Positions 24,528-34,108 of a stretch of 64,000 nucleotides of DNA are shown here, in pieces (within the stretch, counting starts at the first letter, position 1; each line of letters starts with the position of its first letter). The notes under the pieces are model-generated. The model had not been told where the DNA came from. It made no database searches and saw only the letters and a program-made list of their open reading frames with translations. This stretch comes from a bacterium. Its GTDB lineage: Bacteria > Oederibacteriota > CAKKQC01. The position numbers and the translations under genes are program-made. The stretch covers positions 1 to 64,000 of the forward strand of contig CAKKQC010000038.1 in assembly GCA_919901855.1 (NCBI GenBank), written 5' to 3'.

Positions 24528-26129
24528 TTGATCCGGGCGGTCGAGGCGGCGGCGGCGCTCGCCTTGGCTCCGCTCCTCGCCCACGTCCTCTTTTCCTGGA
24601 TCGGGTTCAATCCCACCGACGACGGGTTCGTTCTCGCGGGCGCCCGCCGGATTCTCGAGGGCCAGATCCCGCACCGGGACTTCATCTCGATCCGGCCCGC
24701 GGGGTCGTTTCTCCTGCACGCGCCCGAGGTCTGGCTCGGGGGAGAGCGGGTCATCCTTCTCTCCCGGGCCGTGTTCTGGTTCGAGATCGCGGCGGGGGCG
24801 TGGGGCTGGACGCTCCTGCTGGAGTGGGCGCGCGGCCGCCCGTTCGCGCCGGGGACGCGGCTCGCGGTCGCCGGGTACGGCTTCGCGCTGAATGCGCACA
24901 TCTTCCCCGCGATGGCGTGGCACTCGGTGGACGCCGCCACACTCGCGGCGGCCGGGCTCGCGCTCGCGGCCCGGAGCGCGGGGTGGGGGAAGCTCGCGGG
25001 CTACGCGGTGCTGGGGCTCAGCCCCCTGTGCCGGCAGAACTTCCTCCCGATGGTCCCGCTGGGGGTACTCCTGCTAGGCGACCGGCGGCGGCCGTGGTGC
25101 TGGGCCGCGGCGTTCTTCCCTATCTCTATCTACGTCGCCGTGATATCGGCGCTGGGCGGGTGGCACGACCTCCGGGTCCAGCTCGGGGCCAGGGTGGACC
25201 TGCTGGAGCCCGGCGTCCTGGCGTTCGTCCGGCTGCGCGAGACCTGGGTCGGGCTGGCGGCCGGCGCCCTCGCGGCCGGGCTGGCGGGCTGGCGGCGCGA
25301 CGGGGCGCTCCGGGCGGCCGCTTCCCGGCTGGGGGCGGTGGTGGCGGGGGCGATCGTGTTCGCGGGCGCGGCGTCGTTGTGGAACGGATCCCTCCAGGCC
25401 GGCACCGCCTTTTTCCTGTGGGGCGCCGCGCTCGGGGTCGCGGCGGCGGGGACCGTGAGCGGCCGGGTGCGGGCGGCCGGGCTCTGGCTCGCCCCGGCGG
25501 CGGGATGGTGCGGCGCGGTTTCGTTCGGCTACAACACCCCCGTCCTGCTCGCGGGTGCGCTGGCCGGCGTGCCCCTCGCGCTGGCGATTGCGGCGCTCGA
25601 GGACGCGCGTTCGCGGGCGGCCGGCTGGCTCGCGGTGCCGGCCGCCGTGCTGGCGCTCGGCGCCCTGGCCCATGCGCGGCCGCTTCACGTCTACCGCGAC
25701 CTGCCGGCGGTGGCGCTGGGCGAGGACCTCGGGGCGGTCCTGCCGGGCGGACGCGGGATCCGGACGAACGCGAACACGGCCCGGTTCATGGCGTCGCTCG
25801 GCGAGGCGGTGTCCCGCTGCGGCAGCCGGCCCTACGCGGTCGTTCCGGACTGCGCCGCGTGGTGGGTCCGCGGCGCGAGCGTGAACCCCCTGCCCGGGGA
25901 TTGGCTGTCGAACACCGAGATCTCGGAGCCCGATCTCTTCATCCGGGTGGTCAAGGCGCTGGAGGCGGGACGGGGCCGGCGCTACGTGATTCTCCAGAAG
26001 GTCCGCTCGGACTCGATCGCGTGGGAGCGCCGTCCCCTGCGCGACCTCGTCACCTACGCGATCGCGGACTACGTGCGGAAGGCCTTCCGGAAGACGGGGG
26101 AGACCGGGGACTTCGAGATCTACTACTGA
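24528..26129 (+). CDS. GT-C membrane glycosyltransferase (ArnT/PMT-like)
   Basis: 533 residues with about ten membrane helices and a soluble C-terminal tail. The first periplasmic loop carries FNPTDDGFVLAGARRILEGQIPHRDF, the acidic pair plus conserved histidine typical of GT39/GT83-like enzymes that use polyprenyl-phosphate sugars. The tail has RPYAVVPDCAAWWVRGASVN and a C-terminal RRYVILQKVRSDS segment of unknown role. The only usable start is a TTG at 24528, preceded by a G-rich run that could pair weakly with 16S rRNA, 26 bases after the methyltransferase stop. The gene is convergent with, and overlaps by 7 bases, another GT-C gene. Acceptor and donor cannot be predicted. Confidence 0.8.
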   Translation: MIRAVEAAAALALAPLLAHVLFSWIGFNPTDDGFVLAGARRILEGQIPHRDFISIRPAGSFLLHAPEVWLGGERVILLSRAVFWFEIAAGAWGWTLLLEWARGRPFAPGTRLAVAGYGFALNAHIFPAMAWHSVDAATLAAAGLALAARSAGWGKLAGYAVLGLSPLCRQNFLPMVPLGVLLLGDRRRPWCWAAAFFPISIYVAVISALGGWHDLRVQLGARVDLLEPGVLAFVRLRETWVGLAAGALAAGLAGWRRDGALRAAASRLGAVVAGAIVFAGAASLWNGSLQAGTAFFLWGAALGVAAAGTVSGRVRAAGLWLAPAAGWCGAVSFGYNTPVLLAGALAGVPLALAIAALEDARSRAAGWLAVPAAVLALGALAHARPLHVYRDLPAVALGEDLGAVLPGGRGIRTNANTARFMASLGEAVSRCGSRPYAVVPDCAAWWVRGASVNPLPGDWLSNTEISEPDLFIRVVKALEAGRGRRYVILQKVRSDSIAWERRPLRDLVTYAIADYVRKAFRKTGETGDFEIYY

Positions 26130-27769
26130 CCCGGGGCGGCGCCCAGCCGGGCGGCCTCCTCCCGCCGTCCTGCGCGCCAGAGCAGGCGAGCCAGCGCGAC
26201 CCGGGTCGAGACGGAGTCGGGGAAGAGCGAGAGCAGGTAGCGGTAGTAGGCTTCGGCGTTGGCGGGGCGGCCGGCGGCCTCGTGCAGCCGGCCGGTTTCG
26301 AGCAACTGGTGGATGTTCAGAAGGCAGACCGTGCGGTCCGCGGGATACCGGTCGGTGCCGAGGACGAAGACGTGCGGCTCGCCGGTTACCGGATGGCGGA
26401 AGAAGTCCATGGTCGGTTTGAACCCCGCGCGGCGGGTTTCCTCCTCCGTCAGCGGGATCACGCGGCCGTCCCGCATCTCGCGCCAGATCAGGAACCGGAA
26501 GACCGGCCCGTCCTCGTATGAATAGTTCGAGGCCGTGAGCCGGAGCGGCGCCTCGCGGGCCTGGCGGGCGACGAACCGCGCCGCCTCGCAGCCCGAGAAC
26601 TGAAAGGCCTGCCGGACGCCGGGATCCACGGCGTAGACGGCGTAGAGGTGCCAGCCCGTCCATGCCGCGTTGACGACGCCGGCCACGATGAGGGCCGCGA
26701 ACGCGCGCCGGCCGAGACGCTGGGCGACGAGCCGGCCGCCGAGTCCGGCGAGCAGGGCGATGGGCGCCAGCGCGCCGATCCCGCGCGAGAGGTGGAGCTC
26801 GCCGGGGGCCATCTCGGGCAGGAGCATGACCGGGAGCATAAGCCCCACGGCGAGACGGGTCGGGGCCGGAAGCTCCCGGAGCAGGAAGAGCGCGGCCAGC
26901 CCGGCGAGGAGCAGGAGCCGTTCGGGGATCGAGAGCCGGGCCGCGCCGGCGGGGTGGTTCGTCCACTGGCGCATCTGCGCATCCACGGAGACGAACAGGT
27001 TTGCGATCGGGACCAGATGCCCGGGGCCGGGGAGGCTCCGGGCGGCGCCGCCGAGCTGGACGGTCCGGGCGAGCTGGGCCCGCCCCTGGAGTCCGAGCGC
27101 GATCGGCGCGAGCCCGGCGACCAGCCCGAGAGCGAACGCGAGCGCGTACCCGGCGGAGCGGACGCGCGACCCGGGTGTCACGAAAACGGGCCCGAGGACG
27201 ACGGGCGCGCCCCAAATGGCGAGCGCGAAGGCGCCGAGGTACTCGCAGGTCGCGAGACCGGCGACGAGCCCGGCGGCCGCGGCCGCGCGGGGCCGCCCCG
27301 CGAACCTCGGGGCCAGCAGGAGCCAGCCGACGAGGAGCCCTTCGGCTACGACCGGCACCCACGGGAAGCACTGGCGGCTGAACTGCACGTGCCAGAACGA
27401 CCCGCAGAGGAAGAGGGCGGCGGCCCACGCGGCGGCCCGCCCGCAGATCGCCCGGACGACCATCCAAGCGAGGGGTGTGCTCAGGGCTCCGATCACGGCG
27501 GCCGGAAGCCGGGCGGCCGCCAGGTTGACGCCGAGTATCCGGGTCGAGATCGCGACCCAGACCGCCCACTGCGGGGTTGTCGGCGGGCGCCCCTGCTCGG
27601 GGATGGTCGGGAGCGACTCGCCCGACCACAGCGCGACCCCCTGGAGGCCCTGGAAGCCCTCGTCGATGACCATGCCCGGGGGAACCGTCTCGAGCCGGGG
27701 GAGCCGGAGGGCCAGCGCGGCGAGGGTGAGCGCGGCGAGCCATGCGGCGTCGCGGCGGCGTTCGGTCAT
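26123..27769 (-). CDS. GT-C membrane glycosyltransferase with TPR-like tail
   Basis: 548 residues. About eleven membrane helices follow a short basic N-terminus (TERRRDAAWLAALTLAALALRLPRLETVPPG). The first loop has MVIDEGFQGLQ, the DE pair of GT39/GT83 (PMT/ArnT) enzymes, and WHVQFSRQCFPW matches the family's second conserved block. A soluble region after residue about 390 ends with two helix-turn-helix TPR-like units (LHEAAGRPANAEAYYRYLLS and VSTRVALARLLWRAGRREEA). Two other GT-C proteins in this window have the same type of ending. It probably transfers a sugar from an undecaprenyl-phosphate donor at the outer face of the inner membrane. The start is the ATG at 27769. Confidence 0.82.
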   Translation of the reverse strand: MTERRRDAAWLAALTLAALALRLPRLETVPPGMVIDEGFQGLQGVALWSGESLPTIPEQGRPPTTPQWAVWVAISTRILGVNLAAARLPAAVIGALSTPLAWMVVRAICGRAAAWAAALFLCGSFWHVQFSRQCFPWVPVVAEGLLVGWLLLAPRFAGRPRAAAAAGLVAGLATCEYLGAFALAIWGAPVVLGPVFVTPGSRVRSAGYALAFALGLVAGLAPIALGLQGRAQLARTVQLGGAARSLPGPGHLVPIANLFVSVDAQMRQWTNHPAGAARLSIPERLLLLAGLAALFLLRELPAPTRLAVGLMLPVMLLPEMAPGELHLSRGIGALAPIALLAGLGGRLVAQRLGRRAFAALIVAGVVNAAWTGWHLYAVYAVDPGVRQAFQFSGCEAARFVARQAREAPLRLTASNYSYEDGPVFRFLIWREMRDGRVIPLTEEETRRAGFKPTMDFFRHPVTGEPHVFVLGTDRYPADRTVCLLNIHQLLETGRLHEAAGRPANAEAYYRYLLSLFPDSVSTRVALARLLWRAGRREEAARLGAAPGQ

Positions 27770-27812
27770 GGGCGTTCCGTACTTCCGGCCGCGCGGCGGC
27801 TCACGGCAAGAA

Positions 27813-29762
27813 CTACCTGTTGTTTACCGTGGTCACGGGCCAGTCGTCGGTGCGGAACGGGGAGGCGGGGAGCCCGATCCGGCCCCCGAGGTTGCACACC
27901 GGGTTCGGCCCCCACGCGTAGCGCACGGCGGCGGGATGGGGGACCTCCGGCGACTCGACGACGACGGTGTCCCCGTCGATCCGGGCCGCGGCCTTCACGA
28001 ATTTGCGGTCGTCGCCCGCGATGCCGAACCCCGCGATGTCGGTGCCGTCCCTGCTCATGAGCCCCGTCCCCACGTGCGAGAACCTGATCCGGATCCTCGC
28101 GCCCTCGATGAGCATCCCCGAGTACCGGGGGCCCGAATACTCGGCGTTCCGCTCGTAGGCGCGGACGAAGGCCGTGAGGGCCAGCCGCTCGCCGACCTCG
28201 CGCTTGCGCTTCGGGTGGATGTCCGCCGCGTCGCCGAGGTCGATCGCGCAGACGTAGTCGGCTCCGGCCAAGTCCCCGGCCGCGAACGCCTGCGCCTCGC
28301 GCAGTTCGGCCCAGTCGTTGTCCACCGGCGCGTCGTTGGGTGCCTGCCAGCCCGGCAACTGCACGATATAGAACGGGAAGTCGCCCTGGCCCCACGCCGC
28401 CCTCCATCCCCGGATCATGGCCGGGAGCAGGGACCGGTACTGCCAGGCGCGTCCCGCGTTCCCCTCGCCCTGGTACCAGAGCGCCCCGCGGATGGCGTAG
28501 GGAATCAGGGGCGCGAGTTCGCCGTTGAAGAGCCCCGACGGAACTTCAGGATACGCGAAGGGGACGTGTGTCGCGGTGACGATGAGCCCGGTGACCGCGC
28601 CCAGCGCGATCGGCTTCTGCGTGCCCCAGTCCGGCTGCTTCGTCTCCGTGAAGGTGAAGGTCACCTCCTGCCAATCCGCCTTCGCCCGGAACTCGGGCGT
28701 CTCGTGGAACGCCCAGTCCCAGACCTCGGGCTGCCGGAAGGACAGATGAAACCGGCCCTGGCCGCGCACCCGGAGCCGGATCGCGGCGAACCGCGAGAGG
28801 TCGGCGCCCCGGTCCGTTTCGCCGAGGGTCCTCATCTCGCTCACCGCGCTCGACATGCCAACGGTGCCCGTGAAGAGGCCGCGCCGGCCGCCCTTCGTCG
28901 TGACTTCGAACTTCGCCGCCGAGATTCCGGAGGCCCAGGGCGATTCCCACTTGCCGGGCAGCCCGGGTCCCGAGAACCGGTCGAGGGGGACGCGCTCGGA
29001 GCCGTCGGCGGGGATCAGGTCGATCCGGTCGATCTCGAGCTTGAACGGGAGCGTCGAGCGGGCGAGGTCCGGGTCCTGGCGGACACGTTCCTTCCACCGC
29101 GCCAGGATCGGCGCGCAAGACGGCTCTCCGGCCAGCGACTTCTGGTCGGTCCAGACCTCGGCGCACGTGCCGCCCCAGGCGGCCTGGATCACGCCGACGG
29201 GCACCTGCAGTTCCTGCCGGAGCTGGCGCGCGAAGTAGTAGGCGACGGCGGAGAACGAGCCGGCGCTCTCGGGGGTCGCGGCCCGCCACGCCACGGGGAC
29301 GTCGCTCAGGGGCTGGGCGGACACGACATCGGGCATCCGGAGGAGGTGCAGGTTGGGGTCCTCGGCGGCCTTCGCCGCTTCCGCGCCGCCCTCGGAGGCG
29401 TTCACGGTCACTCCCATGTTCGACTGCCCCGAGCAGAGCCAGACCTCGCCCGCGAGAAGTCCGCGCGACGTGGCCGTCTCCCTGCCGGACTTGACCACGA
29501 GTTCGCCGACGACTCCGGAGGGGATCGGGGCGAAGACGACCTTCCACCGGCCGGAGGCGCCCGCCACGGCCTTCCTCTCCTGATCCAGGAGCCGGACGGT
29601 CACGCGCGCCCCGGGCTGCGCCCAGCCCCAGACCGGGAGGGGGAGTCCCTGCTGGAGCACGGCGCCGTCGCCGAACACGGCGGGGAGCTTCAGCGCCGCG
29701 GCGGGCGATTGGGAGGCCATCAGAAGCGCGGCGGCGAGGAGGGCGCGGTTGGCGTGCGACAT
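27813..29762 (-). CDS. Exported sialate O-acetylesterase-like SGNH esterase
   Basis: 649 residues with a signal peptide (NRALLAAALLMASQSPAAALKLP) and the SASA domain split by a beta-rich insert. The nucleophile lies in VWLCSGQSNMGVTV (about residues 86-99). Catalytic Asp and His are in DAADIHPKRKREVGERLAL at about 535-553. VGVIQAAWGGTCAEVW and RGALWYQGEGNA are further family blocks. The insert (about 240-400) resembles the jelly-roll segments seen in bacterial acetyl esterases that remove O-acetyl groups from xylan or mannan rather than sialic acid. TATAAT lies 6 bases before the ATG at 29762; the long upstream extension has no signal or homology. With GH5, GH2 and GH36 in the window, polysaccharide deacetylation is the likely role. 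Confidence 0.88.
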   Translation of the reverse strand: MSHANRALLAAALLMASQSPAAALKLPAVFGDGAVLQQGLPLPVWGWAQPGARVTVRLLDQERKAVAGASGRWKVVFAPIPSGVVGELVVKSGRETATSRGLLAGEVWLCSGQSNMGVTVNASEGGAEAAKAAEDPNLHLLRMPDVVSAQPLSDVPVAWRAATPESAGSFSAVAYYFARQLRQELQVPVGVIQAAWGGTCAEVWTDQKSLAGEPSCAPILARWKERVRQDPDLARSTLPFKLEIDRIDLIPADGSERVPLDRFSGPGLPGKWESPWASGISAAKFEVTTKGGRRGLFTGTVGMSSAVSEMRTLGETDRGADLSRFAAIRLRVRGQGRFHLSFRQPEVWDWAFHETPEFRAKADWQEVTFTFTETKQPDWGTQKPIALGAVTGLIVTATHVPFAYPEVPSGLFNGELAPLIPYAIRGALWYQGEGNAGRAWQYRSLLPAMIRGWRAAWGQGDFPFYIVQLPGWQAPNDAPVDNDWAELREAQAFAAGDLAGADYVCAIDLGDAADIHPKRKREVGERLALTAFVRAYERNAEYSGPRYSGMLIEGARIRIRFSHVGTGLMSRDGTDIAGFGIAGDDRKFVKAAARIDGDTVVVESPEVPHPAAVRYAWGPNPVCNLGGRIGLPASPFRTDDWPVTTVNNR

Positions 29763-29768
29763 GGCCCC

Positions 29769-29774
29769 ATTATA
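29769..29774 (-). promoter_or_regulatory. Consensus -10 element, leaderless
   Basis: A perfect TATAAT on the minus strand followed by 6 bases (GGGGCC) and the ATG at 29762. It is one of the two clearest leaderless sites in the window. Confidence 0.65.
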
Positions 29775-29817
29775 TAGAGCGTTTCCGGGCGCGGGCGTTC
29801 GCCGGGATCCGCGGGAC

Positions 29818-31809
29818 TCATCGCAGGTACCGGGCGGCATTGCGCTGGTCGCCGAGCCGCGCGTACGCGTGGCCGACCATGGCGCGCGCGCTTCCGATGG
29901 CAGGCCAGGCGTCCATGATCCGCCGGAACGCGGCGAGCGACTCGACCTGCCGGCCGGCTCCCTCGAGCCGGAAGGCTTCGCCCCAGAGCGATTCGGCGCC
30001 GGGAAGGAACCACACGGATCGCGGCGGCCGGGCGAGCGGCCGGTCGAGGATCTCATATAGATGGAAGCCGCCGTTGAAATAGTCCTGGCCATCGCTCCGC
30101 CAGCGCAGGACGAGGCGGCCGCGGCACCAGTCGAGCCAGAGCGCGACCATGCGCGGGTTCCAGGCGAATCCCTCGTAGCGCACGGCGATCCAGTCCGCGC
30201 TCACGAAGTTGTAGAGCAGGAGCCGGCATCCGAGCTGGCGGATGCGGCGGTCGAGGTCGCCGGGGGTCCGCGACGCGTGGACGATGCTCCACACTGACGG
30301 GGTCTCGCCCGTGGTCCCGCCGTAGACGGCGCGAGCCGGCAGCGGATAGACCGGGAGTTCGGCCACCGCCAGCACCCGGCGCGTTTCCCCCAGCGCGCGG
30401 TAGGCGCCGGCGCGCGTGGTCAGGATCGCCGCCCACTGCTTCGCCGGAGGCTGGACGAGCTCGCGCATGGCCACGCGCGGGAACTGGGGGTCGGTCAGCG
30501 CGCGGATCGCGACGAGGACGGCGAGTCCGGTTCCCGCGACCACGCGGAGGGGAATGGATCGCCGGGCGATCTCGATGGACGCGAGGGCGAGGACGATCAT
30601 TTCGGGGGCGAGCGCGAACCGGGGGACGTGGAACGTGGCCAGGATCGCGGCGATCCCGCCGAGGGCGACCCAGGCGGCGCGCCGGTGGCGGGACCAGACG
30701 AGGAGGAAGGGGAGGAGGGGCAGGAGGAGCCAGTGCTCGCGCGCGAGGTGGGCGACGAGGGCGCCGGGAAGGGAGAGCACGCGCATCGTCCCGGCGTCGC
30801 AGAGCGGGAGATGGAAGACGGCGTTGGCGGCGGCGTTCCGCGCGTCCCAGCCCAGCGTGGGGATGAGCTCCCAGCCGAGGCGGTACACGGGGTTGCCGGT
30901 GGCGAGCCACGAAAGGGCCGCCCACGGAATCACGGGGGCGGCGACCAGGCCGATTGCGTACACGCGGCGGCCGCGTGGCGGGGGGAATGCCAGCACCCAG
31001 AGCAGGCAGAGCGGCGCGACGACCGGCTTCGCCGCGATAGCGCAGCCCAGCAGGAGGGCGGCGGCCGGCCGGGGGCCGTCGAGCCAGGTGAGGGCGCCGG
31101 CGACGGCGAGCGCGGCCGCGGGGATGTCGCTCTTCCCCGAGGCCGAGAGGAACGGGACGCCGTGCGTCGAAAGGGCGAACAGCACGAGGAGCCACGGGGC
31201 CGCGGCGGCGGAGCGCCGCGCCGCGAATCCGGCGAAGACGAGCAGGGCCGCGGCCTGGCCCGCGATCGCGAACCACCGGGCGAGCCGGTCATCGCCGAGG
31301 GCGAAGGCGAGCGCGGGGACCAGGCCCGCGAGCGCGGGCAGGTGGAAGGCGTCGGGGACATGGTCGAGCAGGAGCCGGTGGGCCTCGAGGTACTGCCACG
31401 GGGCCCCGAGCTCGTACCATTGCGCGTCTATGTCGAACCGCAGCGATAGCAGTCCGGGCACCAGGGTCAGGCCCGCGGCGGCCGCGAGCGCGACGCCGGG
31501 CCATCCGGCGGCCCGGCACGCGGGCAGGGCGCCGGCCAGCAGGAGACTTCGGGACCAGCCCGCGCGGGACCCCGCGGCGAGGATCAGGGGCGCGGCGACG
31601 AGGATGCGGGGGAAGAAGATCCCGGTCGCGGCCAGGCCGAGGTACGCCATGCCGAGGGTGGAGGCGCCGAGCAGGACGCGGAGGCCGAGCCGGATTTCGG
31701 GGCGCGGCGCTCCGGCGCCGCGGCCCCGGGCGGCTAGCCCAAGCGGGGCCGCGCCCGCGCGGGCGGACAGCTCGGCGAGGAGGACGGAGAGGGCCGCCAG
31801 CAAACCCAC
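29818..31809 (-). CDS. Large membrane protein, GT-C-like, with TPR-like C-terminus
   Basis: 663 residues with about twelve membrane helices. The loop SLRFDIDAQWYELGAPWQYLEAHRLLLDHVPDAFHLPALA resembles the acidic first loop and downstream helix of GT-C glycosyltransferases and is close in type to the 59258-61615 protein (MGWDPAYYHLRLPKLYAMAH). A soluble region from about residue 430 includes RTPGDLDRRIRQLGCRLLLYN, and the end (SLWGEAFRLEGAGRQVESLA to YARLGDQRNAARYLR) forms two TPR-like units. The start is a GTG at 31809 with TACGAT 7 bases upstream. Function as a sugar transferase for surface glycan or protein is inferred from topology; no catalytic assignment is certain. Confidence 0.75.
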   Translation of the reverse strand: MGLLAALSVLLAELSARAGAAPLGLAARGRGAGAPRPEIRLGLRVLLGASTLGMAYLGLAATGIFFPRILVAAPLILAAGSRAGWSRSLLLAGALPACRAAGWPGVALAAAAGLTLVPGLLSLRFDIDAQWYELGAPWQYLEAHRLLLDHVPDAFHLPALAGLVPALAFALGDDRLARWFAIAGQAAALLVFAGFAARRSAAAAPWLLVLFALSTHGVPFLSASGKSDIPAAALAVAGALTWLDGPRPAAALLLGCAIAAKPVVAPLCLLWVLAFPPPRGRRVYAIGLVAAPVIPWAALSWLATGNPVYRLGWELIPTLGWDARNAAANAVFHLPLCDAGTMRVLSLPGALVAHLAREHWLLLPLLPFLLVWSRHRRAAWVALGGIAAILATFHVPRFALAPEMIVLALASIEIARRSIPLRVVAGTGLAVLVAIRALTDPQFPRVAMRELVQPPAKQWAAILTTRAGAYRALGETRRVLAVAELPVYPLPARAVYGGTTGETPSVWSIVHASRTPGDLDRRIRQLGCRLLLYNFVSADWIAVRYEGFAWNPRMVALWLDWCRGRLVLRWRSDGQDYFNGGFHLYEILDRPLARPPRSVWFLPGAESLWGEAFRLEGAGRQVESLAAFRRIMDAWPAIGSARAMVGHAYARLGDQRNAARYLR

Positions 31810-31816
31810 GCCCTCG

Positions 31817-31822
31817 ATCGTA
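31817..31822 (-). promoter_or_regulatory. -10 element, leaderless GTG
   Basis: Minus-strand TACGAT, 7-base spacer CGAGGGC, then GTG at 31809. This supports a GTG start with no 5' leader. Confidence 0.5.
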
Positions 31823-31877
31823 TCAACCGGCTTGGGTTGAGGCCCTCATCGTTAAGCGGTATGCTGACCGCCACAGG

Positions 31878-32963
31878 ATGCCAGAAGAACGCGTGTGCTT
31901 CGGTCTCATCGGGGCCGGCGGGGTGGCGCAGGCCCTCCACCTCCCGCATCTCGCGCGCGCGTCCAACATCCGGCTCAAGATCGTCTGCGACCAGCGGGAG
32001 GAGCTCGTCCGCGAGGCGCAGGCGAAGTGGGGGATTCCGGCGGGAGTCACGAACGCCGCGGCCCTGTTCGCGGACCCCGAGGTGCAGGCGGTCGTGATCA
32101 CGACCCGCGAGGACGCGCAGGCGTCGCTCACGATCCGGGCCCTCGAGGCCGGCAAGCACGTGTATGTCGAGAAGCCGCTGGCCGAGACCGAGGCGGCGTT
32201 CCTGGACGTCGTCCAGGCCCAGCAGAAGGCGCGACGCTTCGTCGCGGTCGGGTTCAACCGCCGGTTCGCGCCGGCGTACCGCAAGGCCCGCGAGATCCTG
32301 CGGGTCTGCGGCGGCGCGAAGAACATGCACTACCGCATCGCGGACCCCTACGTCCACGGCTGGGGCCGCGGGTACCCGCCGGGGGTCCGCATGCTCCACG
32401 AGACCTGCCATGTCTTCGACGCCCTGCGCTGGTTCGCGGCCTCGGAGGCGGTCTCGGTCTACTGCGCGCAATCCCGGTCCGACGAGGAGTCGCTGACCAT
32501 CCGGTTCGCGTCCGGGTGCGTGGCCTCGATCACGAGCTCCGGGTACGCGACCCCGGACGTGCCCAAGGAGCGGCTCGAGGTCTTCGCCGACGGCGGCGGC
32601 GTCACGATCGAGGAGTTCGTCCAGCTCCGGACCTTCGGCCGGCCCGAGTACAGCCCCGTCTACCGGTTCGCGGGCCACGCGCACCCGGACCAGGACGCCG
32701 GCCACGTGGCCGCGTTTCACGAGCGCGGCGAGGACGCGCTATACGCGGTCCGGCGCCGGGCGATGGAGGACCCGGACGCGGCCGTGCCGTACCTGAACTA
32801 CCTCGTCGACAAGGGCTGGCTCGCCGCGCTCGAGCACTTCGCCGAATCCGTGGCCTCCGGCCGGTCCCCGGAGAACGCCACCGCGCTCGACGCCCTCCAG
32901 GCGCACCGGCTCGCCCGCGCGGCGATCAGGAGCAGGGATACCTGGGAGGTGGTGAAGCTCTAG
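31878..32963 (+). CDS. Gfo/Idh/MocA-family NAD(P)-dependent oxidoreductase
   Basis: 361 residues with an N-terminal Rossmann fold (CFGLIGAGGVAQALHLPHLAR at residues 7-27) and the family motif VYVEKPLAET near residue 98. The C-terminal alpha/beta domain includes GVRMLHETCHVFDALRWF, whose HxxxD-like arrangement supplies the catalytic histidine typical of inositol or glucose dehydrogenase relatives. It would oxidise or reduce a sugar, polyol or amino sugar with NAD(P). Its stop is 6 bases from the end of the convergent GH5 gene. The promoter is unclear: TATGCT lies 12 bases before the ATG. A second paralogue (52556-53725) sits in a sugar isomerase operon and is only distantly similar. Confidence 0.88.
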   Translation: MPEERVCFGLIGAGGVAQALHLPHLARASNIRLKIVCDQREELVREAQAKWGIPAGVTNAAALFADPEVQAVVITTREDAQASLTIRALEAGKHVYVEKPLAETEAAFLDVVQAQQKARRFVAVGFNRRFAPAYRKAREILRVCGGAKNMHYRIADPYVHGWGRGYPPGVRMLHETCHVFDALRWFAASEAVSVYCAQSRSDEESLTIRFASGCVASITSSGYATPDVPKERLEVFADGGGVTIEEFVQLRTFGRPEYSPVYRFAGHAHPDQDAGHVAAFHERGEDALYAVRRRAMEDPDAAVPYLNYLVDKGWLAALEHFAESVASGRSPENATALDALQAHRLARAAIRSRDTWEVVKL

Positions 32964-32969
32964 GGGACG

Positions 32970-34085
32970 TCAGCGGAGTCCGAGCGCTTCGACGACCGCG
33001 GGGTCGGGGACGCCGTGGTCGTCTACGAGATCAAACCCCGAGTGCCAGGACCACATCGCCCAGCCGACGTCGTGCTTCTTGAGGATTGCGACCAGGTCCG
33101 CGATCCAGCGGGCGCGGTCGGCGGGCGGGGCATATGGTTTATGGACGCCGAACTCGCCGCAGTAGAGGGCGATCCGCTCATGCTTGGCCCAGTCGAAGAG
33201 GGGCTGAAGACGCTTCTCCAGCGCCGCAGCGTCGGCGGCCCGCGGCCAGTCCGTGAACGGCCAGCACTCCTCGTCCGTGCCCTTGGCCTTTGCCAGTTCC
33301 GTCTTCATCTGCTCCGGGTCGATCGGGTACCGGATCTCGCGGAGGGACGCCATGCCCGGCTCGCCCCAGTCCGCGCCCTGATGGGTGAAGACGAAGGGCT
33401 CGTAGAAGTGGAAGGTATAGAGGACATTAGGGATGCCGAGGTTGCCGAGCTGCATGAGTTCCTCGAAGCCCGCCCAGTCGGGGGCGGTGATGATCACCGT
33501 TCGGTGGGGGTCCAGCCGCCGGATCATCTGGATCTGCTCCGCCGTGAAGCTCCGCCACCAGTCCATCTTCCTGACGCGGGGCTCGTTCAGCAGCTCGAAG
33601 GCGATGAAGGTCTTCGAGCCCCGGTACCGGGTCGTCAGCCGCTTCCACAGCGCCGTGAACTTGCGCTTCTCGCGCGGGTCGAGCTCGAGCGGAGGGACCG
33701 GGATCTGGTGCAGGTCTAGGACGCACGCCAGCCCGGAGGTGCCGATGGCCTCCACGGCGCGGTCGAGGAGCCGGAAGCCGTCCTCCCGGAACGCGAAGGG
33801 CACCTGCTGGTCCTGGAGGAAGACCTGGCCGATGTTGAGCCGGACGTGCGTGAACCCGAGCTTCGCCGCCAGTTTGAACTCCGCGGGGTTGATGTCCTTC
33901 TCGATGGCCTTCATGTCGGCAGCCGTCCACGGCTCCCTGGGGTCGCGGTAGGGGTTGAAGAGGTGGTCCATGTTGATGCCCCGCGCGAGGGTCGCGGGGT
34001 CCACTTTCGCCCCCGCCCGGGCGTCAGCGGTCATCAGAAGGGCAGCCAGAAGCGTGGCAGGCGTGATCATGCATGTCGGCCTCAC
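32970..34085 (-). CDS. Exported GH5-family endo-glycanase
   Basis: 371 residues counted from the GTG at 34085. The signal peptide spans about residues 1-24 (ITPATLLAALLMTADARA). The GH5 TIM barrel has the acid/base E168 in FELLNEPR and the nucleophile E311 in ALYCGEFGVH; H126 (DLHQ) and the HFY block at 226-228 are also conserved. The opening LARGINMDHLFNP and the ending GWAMWSWHSGFDLV are typical of GH5 cellulases, though mannanase or beta-glucanase activity cannot be excluded. The ATG at 34070 is an alternative start and would shorten the signal peptide. TATCGT lies 8 bases before the GTG and overlaps the promoter of the divergent pseudouridine synthase gene. Confidence 0.88.
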   Translation of the reverse strand: MRPTCMITPATLLAALLMTADARAGAKVDPATLARGINMDHLFNPYRDPREPWTAADMKAIEKDINPAEFKLAAKLGFTHVRLNIGQVFLQDQQVPFAFREDGFRLLDRAVEAIGTSGLACVLDLHQIPVPPLELDPREKRKFTALWKRLTTRYRGSKTFIAFELLNEPRVRKMDWWRSFTAEQIQMIRRLDPHRTVIITAPDWAGFEELMQLGNLGIPNVLYTFHFYEPFVFTHQGADWGEPGMASLREIRYPIDPEQMKTELAKAKGTDEECWPFTDWPRAADAAALEKRLQPLFDWAKHERIALYCGEFGVHKPYAPPADRARWIADLVAILKKHDVGWAMWSWHSGFDLVDDHGVPDPAVVEALGLR

Positions 34086-34093
34086 TGAGGTTC

Positions 34094-34103
34094 ACGATAC
34101 CAT
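34094..34103. promoter_or_regulatory. Overlapping divergent -10 elements
   Basis: Within the 23 bases between two divergent starts, plus-strand TACCAT (34098-34103) is 5 bases from ATG 34109, and minus-strand TATCGT (34099-34094) is 8 bases from GTG 34085. Both transcripts would be leaderless or nearly so, and the polymerases would compete for the same bases. Confidence 0.45.
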
Positions 34104-34108
34104 CTAAG

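Noticed and set aside
29763-30092. N-terminal extension of the sialate O-acetylesterase frame
   Set aside because: It crosses a perfect TATAAT, lacks family sequence and would bury the signal peptide.
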